The notes under the pieces are model-generated. The model was given only the letters and a program-made list of their open reading frames with translations. It was not told the origin of the DNA and did no database searches. From NCBI GenBank assembly GCA_049366695.1, contig JBMNCR010000075.1, forward strand, positions 48,510-112,509: a DNA stretch of 64,000 nt, given 5' to 3'. The stretch is from JBMNCR01 sp049366695. GTDB taxonomy: Bacteria; Bacillota; Clostridia; Eubacteriales; Alkalibacteraceae. Position numbers and translations under genes: made by a program. Below, piece after piece: positions 44,749 through 53,897 of the stretch. Positions within the stretch are counted from its first letter, which is position 1; every line of letters starts with the position of its first letter.

Positions 44749-46443
44749 ATGAATAAAAAAGTATTGATTGTTGGAGGAGTAGCAGGAGGAGCTTCTGTTG
44801 CCGCGAGAGTAAGAAGATTAGATGAGTTTGCAGAAGTTATTATGTTTGAGAGAGGACCAAATGTTTCATTTTCAAATTGTGCATTACCATATCATTTAAG
44901 TGGAATGATCGAGAATAGTGAAGATCTTGTATTAATGACACCTGAAAAGTTTAAAAGCCAATATAATATAGAGGCAAGGACAGAAAGTGAAGTTATAAAA
45001 ATAAACAGAGATTCAAAAACTATCATTGTAAAAGAATTAAAAACCGGTAAAGAGTACGAAGAAACTTATGATAAATTATTTTTATCTCCAGGAGCAAATC
45101 CTGTAGTTCCAAGATTTGAAGGTGCGAATAACTCAAATGTTTTCACGGTAAGAAACGTTGTTGATATAGATAAACTAAATAAATTTGTTCAAAAAGACGA
45201 TGTAAAAGATGTTGTAGTTATTGGTGGTGGATTTATTGGTATTGAAGTAGCAGAAAACCTATGCGAGGCAGGTTTTAATGTTACTTTAGTTGAAGCAATG
45301 GATCAAGTGATGGCACCTTTTGATTATGATATGGCTCAGATATTACATAAAGAAATTCTTGATAAAGGAATTGATTTAATTGTAAATGATGGGGTTAAAA
45401 AAATTGGAAGTGAAAAGATTGAATTAGGGTCAGGTAAAGAGATTGATGCACAAGCGGTGGTTATGGCTATAGGTGTGAGAGCAGAAACTACATTAGCAAG
45501 AGAAGCAGGACTTGAAATCGGTGAAACAGGTGGAATAAAAGTAGATCATAATTATTTAACAAATGATAAAGATATATATGCTGTAGGGGATGCGATAGAA
45601 GTTTATAATCGTTTGACACATGAAAAAACTAGACTTGCCCTTGCTGGACCAGCTCAAAGACAAGCAAGAGCAGCAGCTGATCATATTTATGGTATTCCTC
45701 ATAGGAATACCGGGGTTATAGGATCTTCCGTAGTTAGAGTGTTTGATTTAAATGCCGCTTCTACGGGGCTAACAGAAAAAGCAGCTAAAAAAGCAGGTAT
45801 AAATTATGATTTTGTCTACATTATACCAGGTGATAAAGTTGGGTTGATGCCTGATAGTAATCCAATGCATTTTAAATTAGTATATGAAGTTCCAACTGGT
45901 AAAATATTAGGAGCTCAGGCAATTGGAAAGGGTAATGTTGATAAAAGAGTAGATGTAATAGCAACACTTGTTATGATGGGTGGGACCTTAGAGGATTTGA
46001 AAGAATTAGAATTATGCTATGCTCCGCTACATGGTACAGCAAAAGATGTTGTGAATTTTGCTTCATTGGTATCATTAAATATTTTAAATGGTATATTCAA
46101 ACAAGTTGCTGTTTCAAAAGTGAGAGAATTAGTTGAAAATAATGCTTTTATTATTGATGTAAGAGAAAAAGGAGAATATGAAGCAGGGCATCTAATAAAT
46201 TCAGTTAATATACCTCTTAGTGAAATAAGACAGAGAACTAATGAAATACCTAAAGATGTACCGGTATATCTACATTGTCGTTCTAGTCAAAGAAGCTATA
46301 ATGCTCTAATGGCACTGCAAAACATGGGATTTGAAAATATAATAAATATTTCAGGTTCATATTTGGGTATTTGTTGTTATGAATATTTTAATGATAAAGT
46401 CACAGGTAGAGATAAAATAGTAACAGAATATAATTTTCAATAA
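44749..46443 (+). CDS. CoA-disulfide reductase/NADH-dependent persulfide reductase with rhodanese domain (564 aa)
   Basis: FAD- and NAD-binding reductase of the CoADR group: VLIVGGVAGGASVAARVRR at the N terminus, the single redox cysteine in SNCALPYHLSG (about residue 44), NAD motif VVIGGGFIGIEVAENL and YAVGDAIEVYNRL. A C-terminal rhodanese domain (about 465-555) has active Cys in LHCRSSQRS. Such fusions reduce CoA persulfide or polysulfide to sulfide. ATG 44749 follows GGAGGGGAAG. It lies right after the fused YeeE gene, which suggests that imported sulfur is reduced here. Confidence 0.9.
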   Translation: MNKKVLIVGGVAGGASVAARVRRLDEFAEVIMFERGPNVSFSNCALPYHLSGMIENSEDLVLMTPEKFKSQYNIEARTESEVIKINRDSKTIIVKELKTGKEYEETYDKLFLSPGANPVVPRFEGANNSNVFTVRNVVDIDKLNKFVQKDDVKDVVVIGGGFIGIEVAENLCEAGFNVTLVEAMDQVMAPFDYDMAQILHKEILDKGIDLIVNDGVKKIGSEKIELGSGKEIDAQAVVMAIGVRAETTLAREAGLEIGETGGIKVDHNYLTNDKDIYAVGDAIEVYNRLTHEKTRLALAGPAQRQARAAADHIYGIPHRNTGVIGSSVVRVFDLNAASTGLTEKAAKKAGINYDFVYIIPGDKVGLMPDSNPMHFKLVYEVPTGKILGAQAIGKGNVDKRVDVIATLVMMGGTLEDLKELELCYAPLHGTAKDVVNFASLVSLNILNGIFKQVAVSKVRELVENNAFIIDVREKGEYEAGHLINSVNIPLSEIRQRTNEIPKDVPVYLHCRSSQRSYNALMALQNMGFENIINISGSYLGICCYEYFNDKVTGRDKIVTEYNFQ

Positions 46444-46461
46444 AAGTAAATAAAGATAAAG

Positions 46462-46499
46462 AAATCCAAAGTTGATAATAGTTAGCTTTGGATTTTTTA
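46462..46499. terminator. Intrinsic terminator
   Basis: AAATCCAAAG and CTTTGGATTT are exact complements followed by a T-run; between the sulfur module and the convergent gerAB-like gene. Confidence 0.8.
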
Positions 46500-46502
46500 T
46501 TG

Positions 46503-47612
46503 TTATTTTCTTAAGTGATTTAATTTAAAATTATTTTTAATATCTATTATAATAAATACGATTAATGGTACTATAATGAAATTAAACAAGCATATATACT
46601 GATAAATATTTAATAAATCAAAAATAATAAATGAGTTAGTTGATATTATTATAGAACAAATAAGCACAACTATGCTAATTAAAACTGTTAATATTTTTAG
46701 AGATCTTCTACTAATATTATAATCTCTTAGAATAATCAAAATCGAATAAAAAGCAAGCATATACTTTAATAAAAATCCTCCTAGTATTTGAAGCATTACG
46801 TAAAGTTCTCCAAAATCTAAGAATTGAAAAAAGCTAACTAATTGAGTTTGCTGTAGTTTTGGATAATTCATCGAAATTGCTCTTTCGGGAGTGAAAGTCA
46901 TTAGAATGCCGGTAATACCAACAATCTCAATTTGTATAATAATAATTAATCCAATTATCGCATACTTCATTAATTTGCCTTTATTATGAGATATCTTAGA
47001 AAGGAATGGTAGGGTTATATTTATGCACCCATATAGACCTAAAATTTCTATAATCGAGATAAAAAAGTTTATATCTAAGCCGTTTTCAAATACTGGAAAT
47101 AACAGCGAGGATTGTTTATACGAGATAGTTAATATTCCTAAATTAATCCCTGCTATCATTATTAATACGATTCCTATCATGGTTATAGTAAAAATTGCCA
47201 CAATATTTTTTCTTACAATATATATTGATGGCACAATAAAAAAAAGTAAGAAAACCCATTTTGGAGTTTCAATTAGCATATTTTGATGCATAGAATCTGC
47301 CTCTACAGTGGAAGATTCTATTAATGTTAAAAACAAAGTTAATATAAATAAAGCAAGGAAAATATTGCCTAGTTTTTTTCCTAAGGCACACTGATATATA
47401 TCTACTATACTTTTATTGTATTTTGAATTATCTTTTTTCCATATCTTAATTATATAAGTAAATATGAAAAAAATAATGATTGACGAAATAATAAGTGCTA
47501 TCCAAGTGTTACGTTGTCCGTTTACTAAATAAATTCTTGGATAAGTTTTTAGAGATACAATGCCAACTCCTAACATGAGAAACATAAAATGTACTGGTGA
47601 GAATCTGTCCAT
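46503..47612 (-). CDS. GerAB-like germinant receptor subunit B (369 aa)
   Basis: Ten-helix member of the spore germination (GerAB/YndE) branch of the amino acid permease superfamily: MLGVGIVSLKTYPRIYLV near the N terminus and YPKLQQTQLVSFFQFLDFGE about residue 250. It sits in the inner spore membrane and binds the germinant. AGGAGG precedes the ATG. In most germinant operons the order is A-B-C; here B is transcribed away from A and C, from a shared region of about 120 bp. Confidence 0.85.
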   Translation of the reverse strand: MDRFSPVHFMFLMLGVGIVSLKTYPRIYLVNGQRNTWIALIISSIIIFFIFTYIIKIWKKDNSKYNKSIVDIYQCALGKKLGNIFLALFILTLFLTLIESSTVEADSMHQNMLIETPKWVFLLFFIVPSIYIVRKNIVAIFTITMIGIVLIMIAGINLGILTISYKQSSLLFPVFENGLDINFFISIIEILGLYGCINITLPFLSKISHNKGKLMKYAIIGLIIIIQIEIVGITGILMTFTPERAISMNYPKLQQTQLVSFFQFLDFGELYVMLQILGGFLLKYMLAFYSILIILRDYNISRRSLKILTVLISIVVLICSIIISTNSFIIFDLLNIYQYICLFNFIIVPLIVFIIIDIKNNFKLNHLRK

Positions 47613-47736
47613 AATAACCTCCTGATTATTGTGTTAATAAAATTATGAACATAATAGCTAACAATATATACAACCTTCTTAGATTTATTAAGTACATAAT
47701 TAATTTTTAAATACAAAATATAATATTGGTGATAGT

Positions 47737-49140
47737 ATGTCTGATATAACTATTGAAAACTTAAGAACAAAATTATCTAATAGTTATGATATAAAGTATA
47801 GGAAAATATCTAATGAAGAATTAAATATTACATTGGTGTATGTTGAAAGTTTATGTGATGCAAAATATATAAGTGAATTTATTATTACACCATTAATTCA
47901 GATGGAACCTCAAATTGATAACCTCGAAAATATAAAAAATAGAATTATTTTATCTACCTCAGTAGAGGAAGTAGAAAAATTAGAGGAAGCAGTAAAACTT
48001 ATATTATCTGCAAATGTTCTTATATTTTTTAGTTCATCTAAAAAAGCAATTAGTTGTGATGCAAGGGGATATGAAAAAAGAGCTATAGATATACCTTCAG
48101 CAGAAACTGTAATAAAAGGGCCAAGGGAAGGGTTTACTGAGGATATCAGTTGTAATATTTCTTTAATAAGAAGGAGAGTAAAAACACCGGATCTTAAAAT
48201 AGAAAAATTTATTATGGGTACTGAGTCGCAAACAGTTTTAACAATGATGTACTTACAAAAAAAATGTCCAAAACAATTAGTAGATTATATTAGAGATAAA
48301 ATAAAAATAGCTAATGAGGGCAGTTTTGTTTTTTATAATAATAATTTAGAAGAAAAATTAAAATGCAAAAATACTTCTTTTGATACCATAGGGGATACGG
48401 AAAAACCTGATGTTGCAGCGGCTAAATTAAGTGAAGGTAGGGTTTTAGTGTTATTAGATGGCACTGCTTTCGTAATGACAGCACCATATTTTTTTATTGA
48501 GAATTTCCAAACTACTGATGATTATACCATGAATAAATATGTAGCTAATCTAGGTAGGATATTTAGATATTTTGCATTTATTGTTTCAGTCTTATTACCG
48601 GGGCTTTATTTAGCATTAGTAACATTTCATTTTAAACTAATACCCTCTATTTTTCTCTTTAGAATGGCAGTGTTTAGGGCAGGTGTGCCAGTGCCAACAG
48701 TAATAGAACTTTTATATATGATTATTTTTTTTCAGGTTATCAGGGAAGCTGGTGTCAGATTGCCACAACCAATTGGACCAACATTAAGCATAGTAGGTGC
48801 ATTGATATTGGGTGAAGCTGCTGTAAATTCTGGGCTAGCATCTCAAGTAACCGTGGTGATAGTTGCAATTTCATCAATTTCATCATATTTAATACCAAAA
48901 ATATATATAAGTATATTTGTGTGGAATTTAATTATAATTGGGTTTACTACTTTTTTAGGGTTACCTGGATTTTATATGGGTTTTATCGTTTTAGTAGCTC
49001 ATTTAGCAGATTTGACTACATGTGGATATCCTTTTTTATATCCACTTGGGACGGGTAAGTTTTTTAATTATAAAGATATTGTAACTAGAGGAGATATGAA
49101 TCAGGTTTCAGAAAAGATACTTATAAAGGATGACGATTAA
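47737..49140 (+). CDS. GerAA-like germinant receptor subunit A (467 aa)
   Basis: Family PF03323-like protein: soluble N-terminal half (SSKKAISCDARGYEKR, GPREGFTEDISCNISLIRRR), then four to five helices (PGLYLALVTFH, VRLPQPIGPTLSIVGALILG). It forms the ion-conducting core of the spore germinant receptor. Normal length. Overlaps the C subunit gene by 11 bases. Likely expressed in the forespore, but I did not prove a sigma-G promoter. Confidence 0.9.
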   Translation: MSDITIENLRTKLSNSYDIKYRKISNEELNITLVYVESLCDAKYISEFIITPLIQMEPQIDNLENIKNRIILSTSVEEVEKLEEAVKLILSANVLIFFSSSKKAISCDARGYEKRAIDIPSAETVIKGPREGFTEDISCNISLIRRRVKTPDLKIEKFIMGTESQTVLTMMYLQKKCPKQLVDYIRDKIKIANEGSFVFYNNNLEEKLKCKNTSFDTIGDTEKPDVAAAKLSEGRVLVLLDGTAFVMTAPYFFIENFQTTDDYTMNKYVANLGRIFRYFAFIVSVLLPGLYLALVTFHFKLIPSIFLFRMAVFRAGVPVPTVIELLYMIIFFQVIREAGVRLPQPIGPTLSIVGALILGEAAVNSGLASQVTVVIVAISSISSYLIPKIYISIFVWNLIIIGFTTFLGLPGFYMGFIVLVAHLADLTTCGYPFLYPLGTGKFFNYKDIVTRGDMNQVSEKILIKDDD

Positions 49141-50248
49141 AGTGAGAAGAATATTTATTATAATAATTGTTTTAATGTTTATCTTTGCTGGTTGTTCTTA
49201 TAAGGATATGAATAGATTAGAATTTTCTACATTAGGTTGTAGTGATATTAATGAAAAAGGGGAAATTGTATCATATGGCGAGGTGTTTTTAACAAGTCGA
49301 ACCGCACAAGTTGCGGGCACAGAAGTAAGGATTATAGCAAAAGGTTCTGGTAAAACTTTGTATGACGCATTTTCATTAAACTTACCTAATGAAGAGTTGC
49401 CTGTATCATATGATATTACAAAGGCAATGATATTTACTCGTAGAGCAGCAGAAAAAGGCTTAGATATTTTTTTGGATCCATATCAAAGAGATCAAAAACC
49501 TGCAATTAAACAATATATGTTTATATGTGAACAATCCCCTGAAGAAATATTAAAAGTAGAGATACCTAATGAAAAATTTTTAGGTTTTTATCTAGAAAGC
49601 TTCATGGTTTATTATGGGAATAGTCAATATATTGCTTCGATTAGAATAAATGAGTTTATAAATAATAGACACATGGGGAGTCAAGTGAATTTAGTGCCAA
49701 TAATTAAAACAGGCAAACAAGTTGAAAATGAAAAAATTGAAATCGATGGTGCTGCTGTTATTGTAGAAGATAAGATGGTATCAAAATTAGAAAAAGTGGA
49801 AGTAGGCATATATAAATATATGGTTGACAAAATGATGATGGGTTCAATAATAATAGATAATCCCATGTCTCATGATGGTTATATATCATTGATAATTATT
49901 AATAGTAATACAAAAAAAGATATATTAATAGAAAACGATAATGAAATTCATCTGAATCTTTCAATGCATATTTTAGTAAACATTAATGAAGTTCAAGGGG
50001 GAATTACTTTAACAGATAAGGAAGCACGAGAACAAGTTAAAAAGAAAGCTGAAGAAAAAGTAAAACTTGATTGTCAAGAACTATTTAAAAAATATCAACA
50101 GCAGGAAATTGATTTGCTTAATATTAAAAGTGACGTAATGAGGAAGGATGCTAGAGTTGATTTTGATATTAAGAATGTTGAGATGAATATTGATGTGAAT
50201 GTTGAAATTGATGGTAGTGGTGTTAATACTAATACTAATATGCAATAA
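49130..50248 (+). CDS. GerAC-like germinant receptor lipoprotein (372 aa)
   Basis: Lipoprotein (lipobox FIFAGC, Cys about 22) of the Ger(x)C family, with FLGFYLESFMVYYGNSQYIA and a C-terminal domain rich in lysine/glutamate (ITLTDKEAREQVKKKAEEKV), typical of the third domain. It anchors on the outer face of the inner spore membrane as part of the receptor. The start is ATG 49130, inside the A gene; GTG 49142 is an alternative. The final stretch of DVN/TNTN repeats is a low-complexity tail. Confidence 0.85.
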   Translation: MTIKVRRIFIIIIVLMFIFAGCSYKDMNRLEFSTLGCSDINEKGEIVSYGEVFLTSRTAQVAGTEVRIIAKGSGKTLYDAFSLNLPNEELPVSYDITKAMIFTRRAAEKGLDIFLDPYQRDQKPAIKQYMFICEQSPEEILKVEIPNEKFLGFYLESFMVYYGNSQYIASIRINEFINNRHMGSQVNLVPIIKTGKQVENEKIEIDGAAVIVEDKMVSKLEKVEVGIYKYMVDKMMMGSIIIDNPMSHDGYISLIIINSNTKKDILIENDNEIHLNLSMHILVNINEVQGGITLTDKEAREQVKKKAEEKVKLDCQELFKKYQQQEIDLLNIKSDVMRKDARVDFDIKNVEMNIDVNVEIDGSGVNTNTNMQ

Positions 50249-50268
50249 AAAGGGGTATAGACATTAAC

Positions 50269-50330
50269 AAAAGGTGTAGGCTTCAGGATGATATTTATAT
50301 ATATTCTTCCAGAGAGTTTACACCTTTTTT
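50269..50330 (+). terminator. Terminator of the germinant receptor genes
   Basis: AAAAGGTGTA and TACACCTTTT are exact complements over a 40-nt loop, followed by Ts. It lies 20 nt after the gerAC-like stop. Confidence 0.65.
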
Positions 50331-50366
50331 ATCAAACAAAAATAGAGTAAATGTTTTTGATATTGT

Positions 50367-50480
50367 TTATCTATGAGCTCCACCTGGTTCTCCTTGAGAT
50401 GCTGGCTGATTAGTATTTTCACATCTTGTTACTCCGGATTCATTTAACCAAGTTACTGTATCAGAAATATAGTTGTGCAA
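50367..50480 (-). pseudogene. Remnant of an unknown gene
   Basis: Minus-strand translation gives a coding-like tail (TVTWLNESGVTRCENTNQPA then a Gly/Pro stretch ending GGAHR) closed by a stop at 50369-50367. There is no start codon, and the frame breaks upstream. The codon choice (C, W, P, G present) is more coding-like than the AT-rich surroundings. Probably the last fragment of a deleted gene. Parent family not recognised. Confidence 0.35.
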
Positions 50481-50562
50481 TATGACCAAACTGATAGGGA
50501 AGGTTTATCATATGTAACATATATATTTGGATTAGGAAATTATATAATAGTGTTAAGTTATA

Positions 50563-50588
50563 GTTAATTAATTAACCAATTAATTAAC
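50563..50588 (+). promoter_or_regulatory. Perfect inverted repeat before the Tat flavoprotein gene
   Basis: GTTAATTAATT and AATTAATTAAC around AACC, an 11+4+11 dyad. A TATAAT hexamer (50543-50548) stands just upstream, so the repeat would lie at the start of transcription, a place for a repressor. Confidence 0.5.
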
Positions 50589-50623
50589 TTAGAATTAATC
50601 ATATATAGAGAGAAGGGGATACA

Positions 50624-52156
50624 ATGGAAAAAAAAGGTATTAGTCGTAGAGATTTTATTAAAGGTGCAGCAGCAGGAGCAGTAGGCGTAGCTACAATTGG
50701 TGTATTAAGTGGATGTACTTCAAACACTTCCGCTGAGAGTATTAATTGGGATAAAGAGTCTGATGTTGTTATTGTTGGAGGTGGCGGCACTGGTTTAGCT
50801 GCAGCATTACAAGCTGTAACTGATGGTGCATCAGTATTAGTATTAGAAAAAGCTGGTGTTGCAGGTGGAACAACAAGTTATTCCGGTGGTGTTATGCAGG
50901 CAGCAGGAACTGATATTCAAAAAGAATATACAACTTATCAAGATGATACTCCAGAAAAACATTATCAGTTATGGGTAAAAGCTGGTGAGGGAACAGTAGA
51001 TGAAGAGTTAGTTAAAGATTTAGCATACAGTGCGCCCGATCATATAAAATGGCTTACTAATATAGGAATTAAGTTTACAAGTGTTTATGGTCATGCTCAA
51101 ATTCCATATGTAGATGAGTCTATTTTCGCAGACCGTATCCATGTGTATGAAGGTGGCGGCGGAGAAGGCGGCGGAACAATTATGGTCAACGCTATGCTTA
51201 ATGCCGCTTTAGAAAAAGGAGCTGTTGTTGAATACGAAACCGAAGTAGCTAAGCTTATAACAAATGAAGCAGGTGAAGTGATTGGTGTGACAGCAATACA
51301 AAATGGAACTGAAATTAACGTTAAATCCAATAAGGGTGTTATACTCGCTGCAGCAGGTATCGATAATAATGTTGAAATGGCGAAAGAATTAAGTCCTCAG
51401 CAATATTGGGATTTGACTTCACAGATATGTTTATGTGCTGCTACTGATACAGGTGATGGTATACGTATGGCAATGGAAATAGGTGCAGCTGTAGGTGGGT
51501 TTGGTGGTACAATTGATTTTTGTGGAAAAACGGGTGCTGCTACAGATAATCGTGTTCCAATGTTTCCATCATTTATAGTAAATACAAAAGGTAGAAGATT
51601 TGTTTGTGAAGATGCAACTTATGCATATCATTATCGTGCTATATTTCAACAAGAAAAACAATTAAACGGACCTACATACATGATATTTGGAGAGAGCAGT
51701 TTATCTGATGATTTTGCTCGTTGGACTGAAGAAAGTATAGCGAAAGATATTGATGATGGTGTAGTATTTAAAGCTGATACAATTGAAGGACTAGCAAAAT
51801 TAATTTCTGTTGATGCTGATAATTTAGCTGCTACTTTGACAACTTGGAATGCTGATATGAAAAATAAAAAAGATAAACAGTTTGATAGAAATACAGGTTT
51901 ATCTTCAATAACAGGTCCATTTTATGCCTATAAAAATGTTTCATTTAATCTAGGAGCTATTGGAGGCGTTAAAATTAATGTAGATGCTCAAGCTATAAAA
52001 GCTAACGGGGAACCAATTCCACGTCTTTATGCTGGTGGATTAAATGCAGCGGGATGGTTAGGACCATACTATCCGGGATCAGGAACTGCAATTATGGGAA
52101 CCATTCATTGGGGACGTAAAGCAGGAGCCAACGCTGCACAGTTAGATTCTATCTAA
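50624..52156 (+). CDS. Tat-exported FAD-dependent reductase/dehydrogenase, fumarate reductase-like (510 aa)
   Basis: The N terminus has a twin-arginine signal (SRRDFIKGAAAG) with a hydrophobic core and then a lipobox (VLSGC), so it is a Tat-dependent lipoprotein. The rest is a FAD_binding_2 flavoprotein: VVIVGGGGTGLAAALQA, KAGVAGGTTSYSGG and GGLNAAGWLGPYYPGSG near the end. The family reduces double bonds in small molecules (fumarate, urocanate, others) or oxidises steroids. No haem motif is present, so electrons must come from another carrier, plausibly the FMN-binding lipoprotein at 53898. Substrate unknown. About 320 nt upstream of the tat genes. Confidence 0.9.
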   Translation: MEKKGISRRDFIKGAAAGAVGVATIGVLSGCTSNTSAESINWDKESDVVIVGGGGTGLAAALQAVTDGASVLVLEKAGVAGGTTSYSGGVMQAAGTDIQKEYTTYQDDTPEKHYQLWVKAGEGTVDEELVKDLAYSAPDHIKWLTNIGIKFTSVYGHAQIPYVDESIFADRIHVYEGGGGEGGGTIMVNAMLNAALEKGAVVEYETEVAKLITNEAGEVIGVTAIQNGTEINVKSNKGVILAAAGIDNNVEMAKELSPQQYWDLTSQICLCAATDTGDGIRMAMEIGAAVGGFGGTIDFCGKTGAATDNRVPMFPSFIVNTKGRRFVCEDATYAYHYRAIFQQEKQLNGPTYMIFGESSLSDDFARWTEESIAKDIDDGVVFKADTIEGLAKLISVDADNLAATLTTWNADMKNKKDKQFDRNTGLSSITGPFYAYKNVSFNLGAIGGVKINVDAQAIKANGEPIPRLYAGGLNAAGWLGPYYPGSGTAIMGTIHWGRKAGANAAQLDSI

Positions 52157-52479
52157 GGAAGCATTGTATTTTTAATAATAAGGGGGTAAAACTGCATGAC
52201 TGCATTTTATCATTCCAAGTATACCCTCTTATTCTAATAAAACAGTTGCATAAAATTATCAAATAAAGTATCAGCCATATTAGAATATAGAGATACTATT
52301 TAACTTGAGACATCTCTAAAGTAAGATTTTCTCTACATTATTAGTTGGAGTTGTATGTGAAGGATCAATTACTTTAGTATAAGAGTTAAACAAATTATTA
52401 TAGTAGATAAATAAGTTTTATGCTAAAATAAGGATACAAAGCTTAGATGAATTAGGAGTATGGGAAGGATGGTTAATTC
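52157..52479. other. Intergenic region before the tat genes
   Basis: About 320 nt with a long stem-loop at 52177-52233. No ORF was found. A promoter for the tat genes must lie here or upstream, but no hexamers were convincing. Confidence 0.5.
52177..52233 (+). terminator. Long stem-loop after the Tat flavoprotein gene
   Basis: AATAAGGGGGTA pairs with TACCCTCTTATT (one G-T wobble), and the loop itself contains a TGCA...TGCA inner hairpin. It may stop transcription or only partly separate the reductase from the tat genes. Confidence 0.5.
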
Positions 52480-52872
52480 ATGAGAGTTGGTACATCAGAA
52501 CTTTTACTAATTTTAGTAGTAGCGTTATTAGTATTAGGACCAGAAAAAATGCCTATATATGCTAAGAAAGTAGGTAAAGCACTTAATACTTTAAAAAGTT
52601 ATACAGGAAAACTTTCAGAAGATATAAATGACAATATTGTTGAGCCTTTACAAGAAGTTCAAAAGCCGTTAAAGAATGTAACAGATCCACTGACTAATAT
52701 AACAAAGGATATTAGTAAACCAATGGAGGATATTAAAAGTTCTATTAATGACATAGGAAAAGTAAAAAACAAAGAAAAAGAAAAAGAGGAAGTGTCTTTA
52801 GCAGATAATGAAAAAATAGAAGTAAAAGGAGAAGTTTCACAGGTATTAGAAGAAGAACAAATAAGCAAATAG
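52480..52872 (+). CDS. tatA: TatA/TatB-like translocase subunit (130 aa)
   Basis: N-terminal membrane helix ending LVLGPEKMP, the TatA/B signature, then an amphipathic helix (YAKKVGKALNTLKSY) and a long charged tail with KPLKNVTDPLTNI repeats and a coiled-coil end. The long tail is more like TatB. First of three tat genes in a row. It recruits or delivers folded twin-arginine proteins at the membrane. The only Tat substrate visible here is the flavoprotein upstream. Confidence 0.85.
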   Translation: MRVGTSELLLILVVALLVLGPEKMPIYAKKVGKALNTLKSYTGKLSEDINDNIVEPLQEVQKPLKNVTDPLTNITKDISKPMEDIKSSINDIGKVKNKEKEKEEVSLADNEKIEVKGEVSQVLEEEQISK

Positions 52873-52890
52873 ATAAGGAGGATATACATT

Positions 52891-53061
52891 ATGTTAGGAA
52901 GAATAGGCACAACAGAACTACTAATAGTTTTAGGTATTGCGTTGATAGTATTTGGACCAAAACAATTGCCAAAATTAGGAAAAACCTTTGGTAAGACGAT
53001 TCGTGGTTTTAAAGATGGCGTAGATGGTGATGAAAAAAAAAGTGATAATGATCAAGAATAA
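52891..53061 (+). CDS. tatA: TatA protein translocase subunit (56 aa)
   Basis: A short gene encoding a 56-residue protein: membrane helix TELLIVLGIALIVFGPKQLP with the conserved phenylalanine-glycine-proline hinge, amphipathic helix KLGKTFGKTIRGFKDG, and an acidic tail. It is the minimal, pore-forming TatA type. AAGGAGG precedes the ATG, and it lies 18 nt after the TatB-like gene and about 25 nt before tatC. Confidence 0.9.
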   Translation: MLGRIGTTELLIVLGIALIVFGPKQLPKLGKTFGKTIRGFKDGVDGDEKKSDNDQE

Positions 53062-53084
53062 AGCTAGTACGGGAGACGAGTAAT

Positions 53085-53855
53085 TTGAATAAGATGAAAA
53101 GAAAGAAAAAGGAAAAAAAATCTAAAGATGTAATGGGATTAGTAGAGCATTTAAGTGAAGTTAGGAAAAGATTGTTTATTGTCTTAATTGCTTTTTTTGT
53201 TGTTGCTTTAGTAAGTTTTAATTTTTCTGACGAAATAGTTGTTTTGTTGATAGACACTGCAAAGGAATTGGGCTATGAATTAGTTTATTTAGCACCGGGA
53301 GAATTGTTCGCGCAGTATATTAAATTATCACTTGTAAGTGGAGTAGCTTTTGCATCACCATTAATCTTGTATCATACATGGGCATTTATTCGTCCGGGTT
53401 TGAAAAAAAGTGAAAATACTGTTGTGTTTTTATCACTATTTGCTGGTCTAGTTTGTTTTTTGATGGGATCCGTTTTTGCCTTTTATATTGTTGTACCTTT
53501 GGTGTTGAATTTCTTTATTAATGTAGACCCGAATCATACTGTGTTGGCAACTATATCTATTCAAAACTTTTTGAATTTTATTATGTCTACACTAGTTACT
53601 TTTGGTATTGTATTTGAGATGCCTGTTGTAACTGTTTTATTGAGCCAGTTAGGATTGTTAAAGGCAGAATGGCTTATGAAAAGTCGTAGGGTTGTAATTG
53701 TACTTTTATTTGTTATAGGAGCATTTATAACTCCCCCTGATGTAGTATCTCAAGTACTGGTTTCCATACCAATGCTCGCTTTATTTGAAATAAGTATCAT
53801 ATTGAGTAAGATTATCACCAAGAAAAAGATTAAACGTGAAAATGAAATAATTTAA
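53085..53855 (+). CDS. tatC: TatC, twin-arginine translocase subunit (256 aa)
   Basis: Six-helix receptor for twin-arginine signals: N-terminal HLSEVRKRLF, the conserved LYHTWAFIRPGLKKSE loop, and the FGIVFEMPVV segment in helix 4. Normal length. The start is TTG 53085, after GGGAG; the lysine-rich leader before the first helix is usual. Together with the two upstream TatA-like genes it makes a complete Tat pathway dedicated to or shared by the flavoprotein. Confidence 0.9.
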   Translation: MNKMKRKKKEKKSKDVMGLVEHLSEVRKRLFIVLIAFFVVALVSFNFSDEIVVLLIDTAKELGYELVYLAPGELFAQYIKLSLVSGVAFASPLILYHTWAFIRPGLKKSENTVVFLSLFAGLVCFLMGSVFAFYIVVPLVLNFFINVDPNHTVLATISIQNFLNFIMSTLVTFGIVFEMPVVTVLLSQLGLLKAEWLMKSRRVVIVLLFVIGAFITPPDVVSQVLVSIPMLALFEISIILSKIITKKKIKRENEII

Positions 53856-53897
53856 AAATGAGTTTAAATGAAATATTTACATAAAAAGGAGAAAAAA

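Larger units (their letters stand above)
50249..50623. other. Intergenic region before the Tat reductase gene
   Basis: Holds a terminator at 50269-50330, a degraded coding remnant on the minus strand at about 50367-50480 and an operator-like repeat at 50563-50588. Confidence 0.6.
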
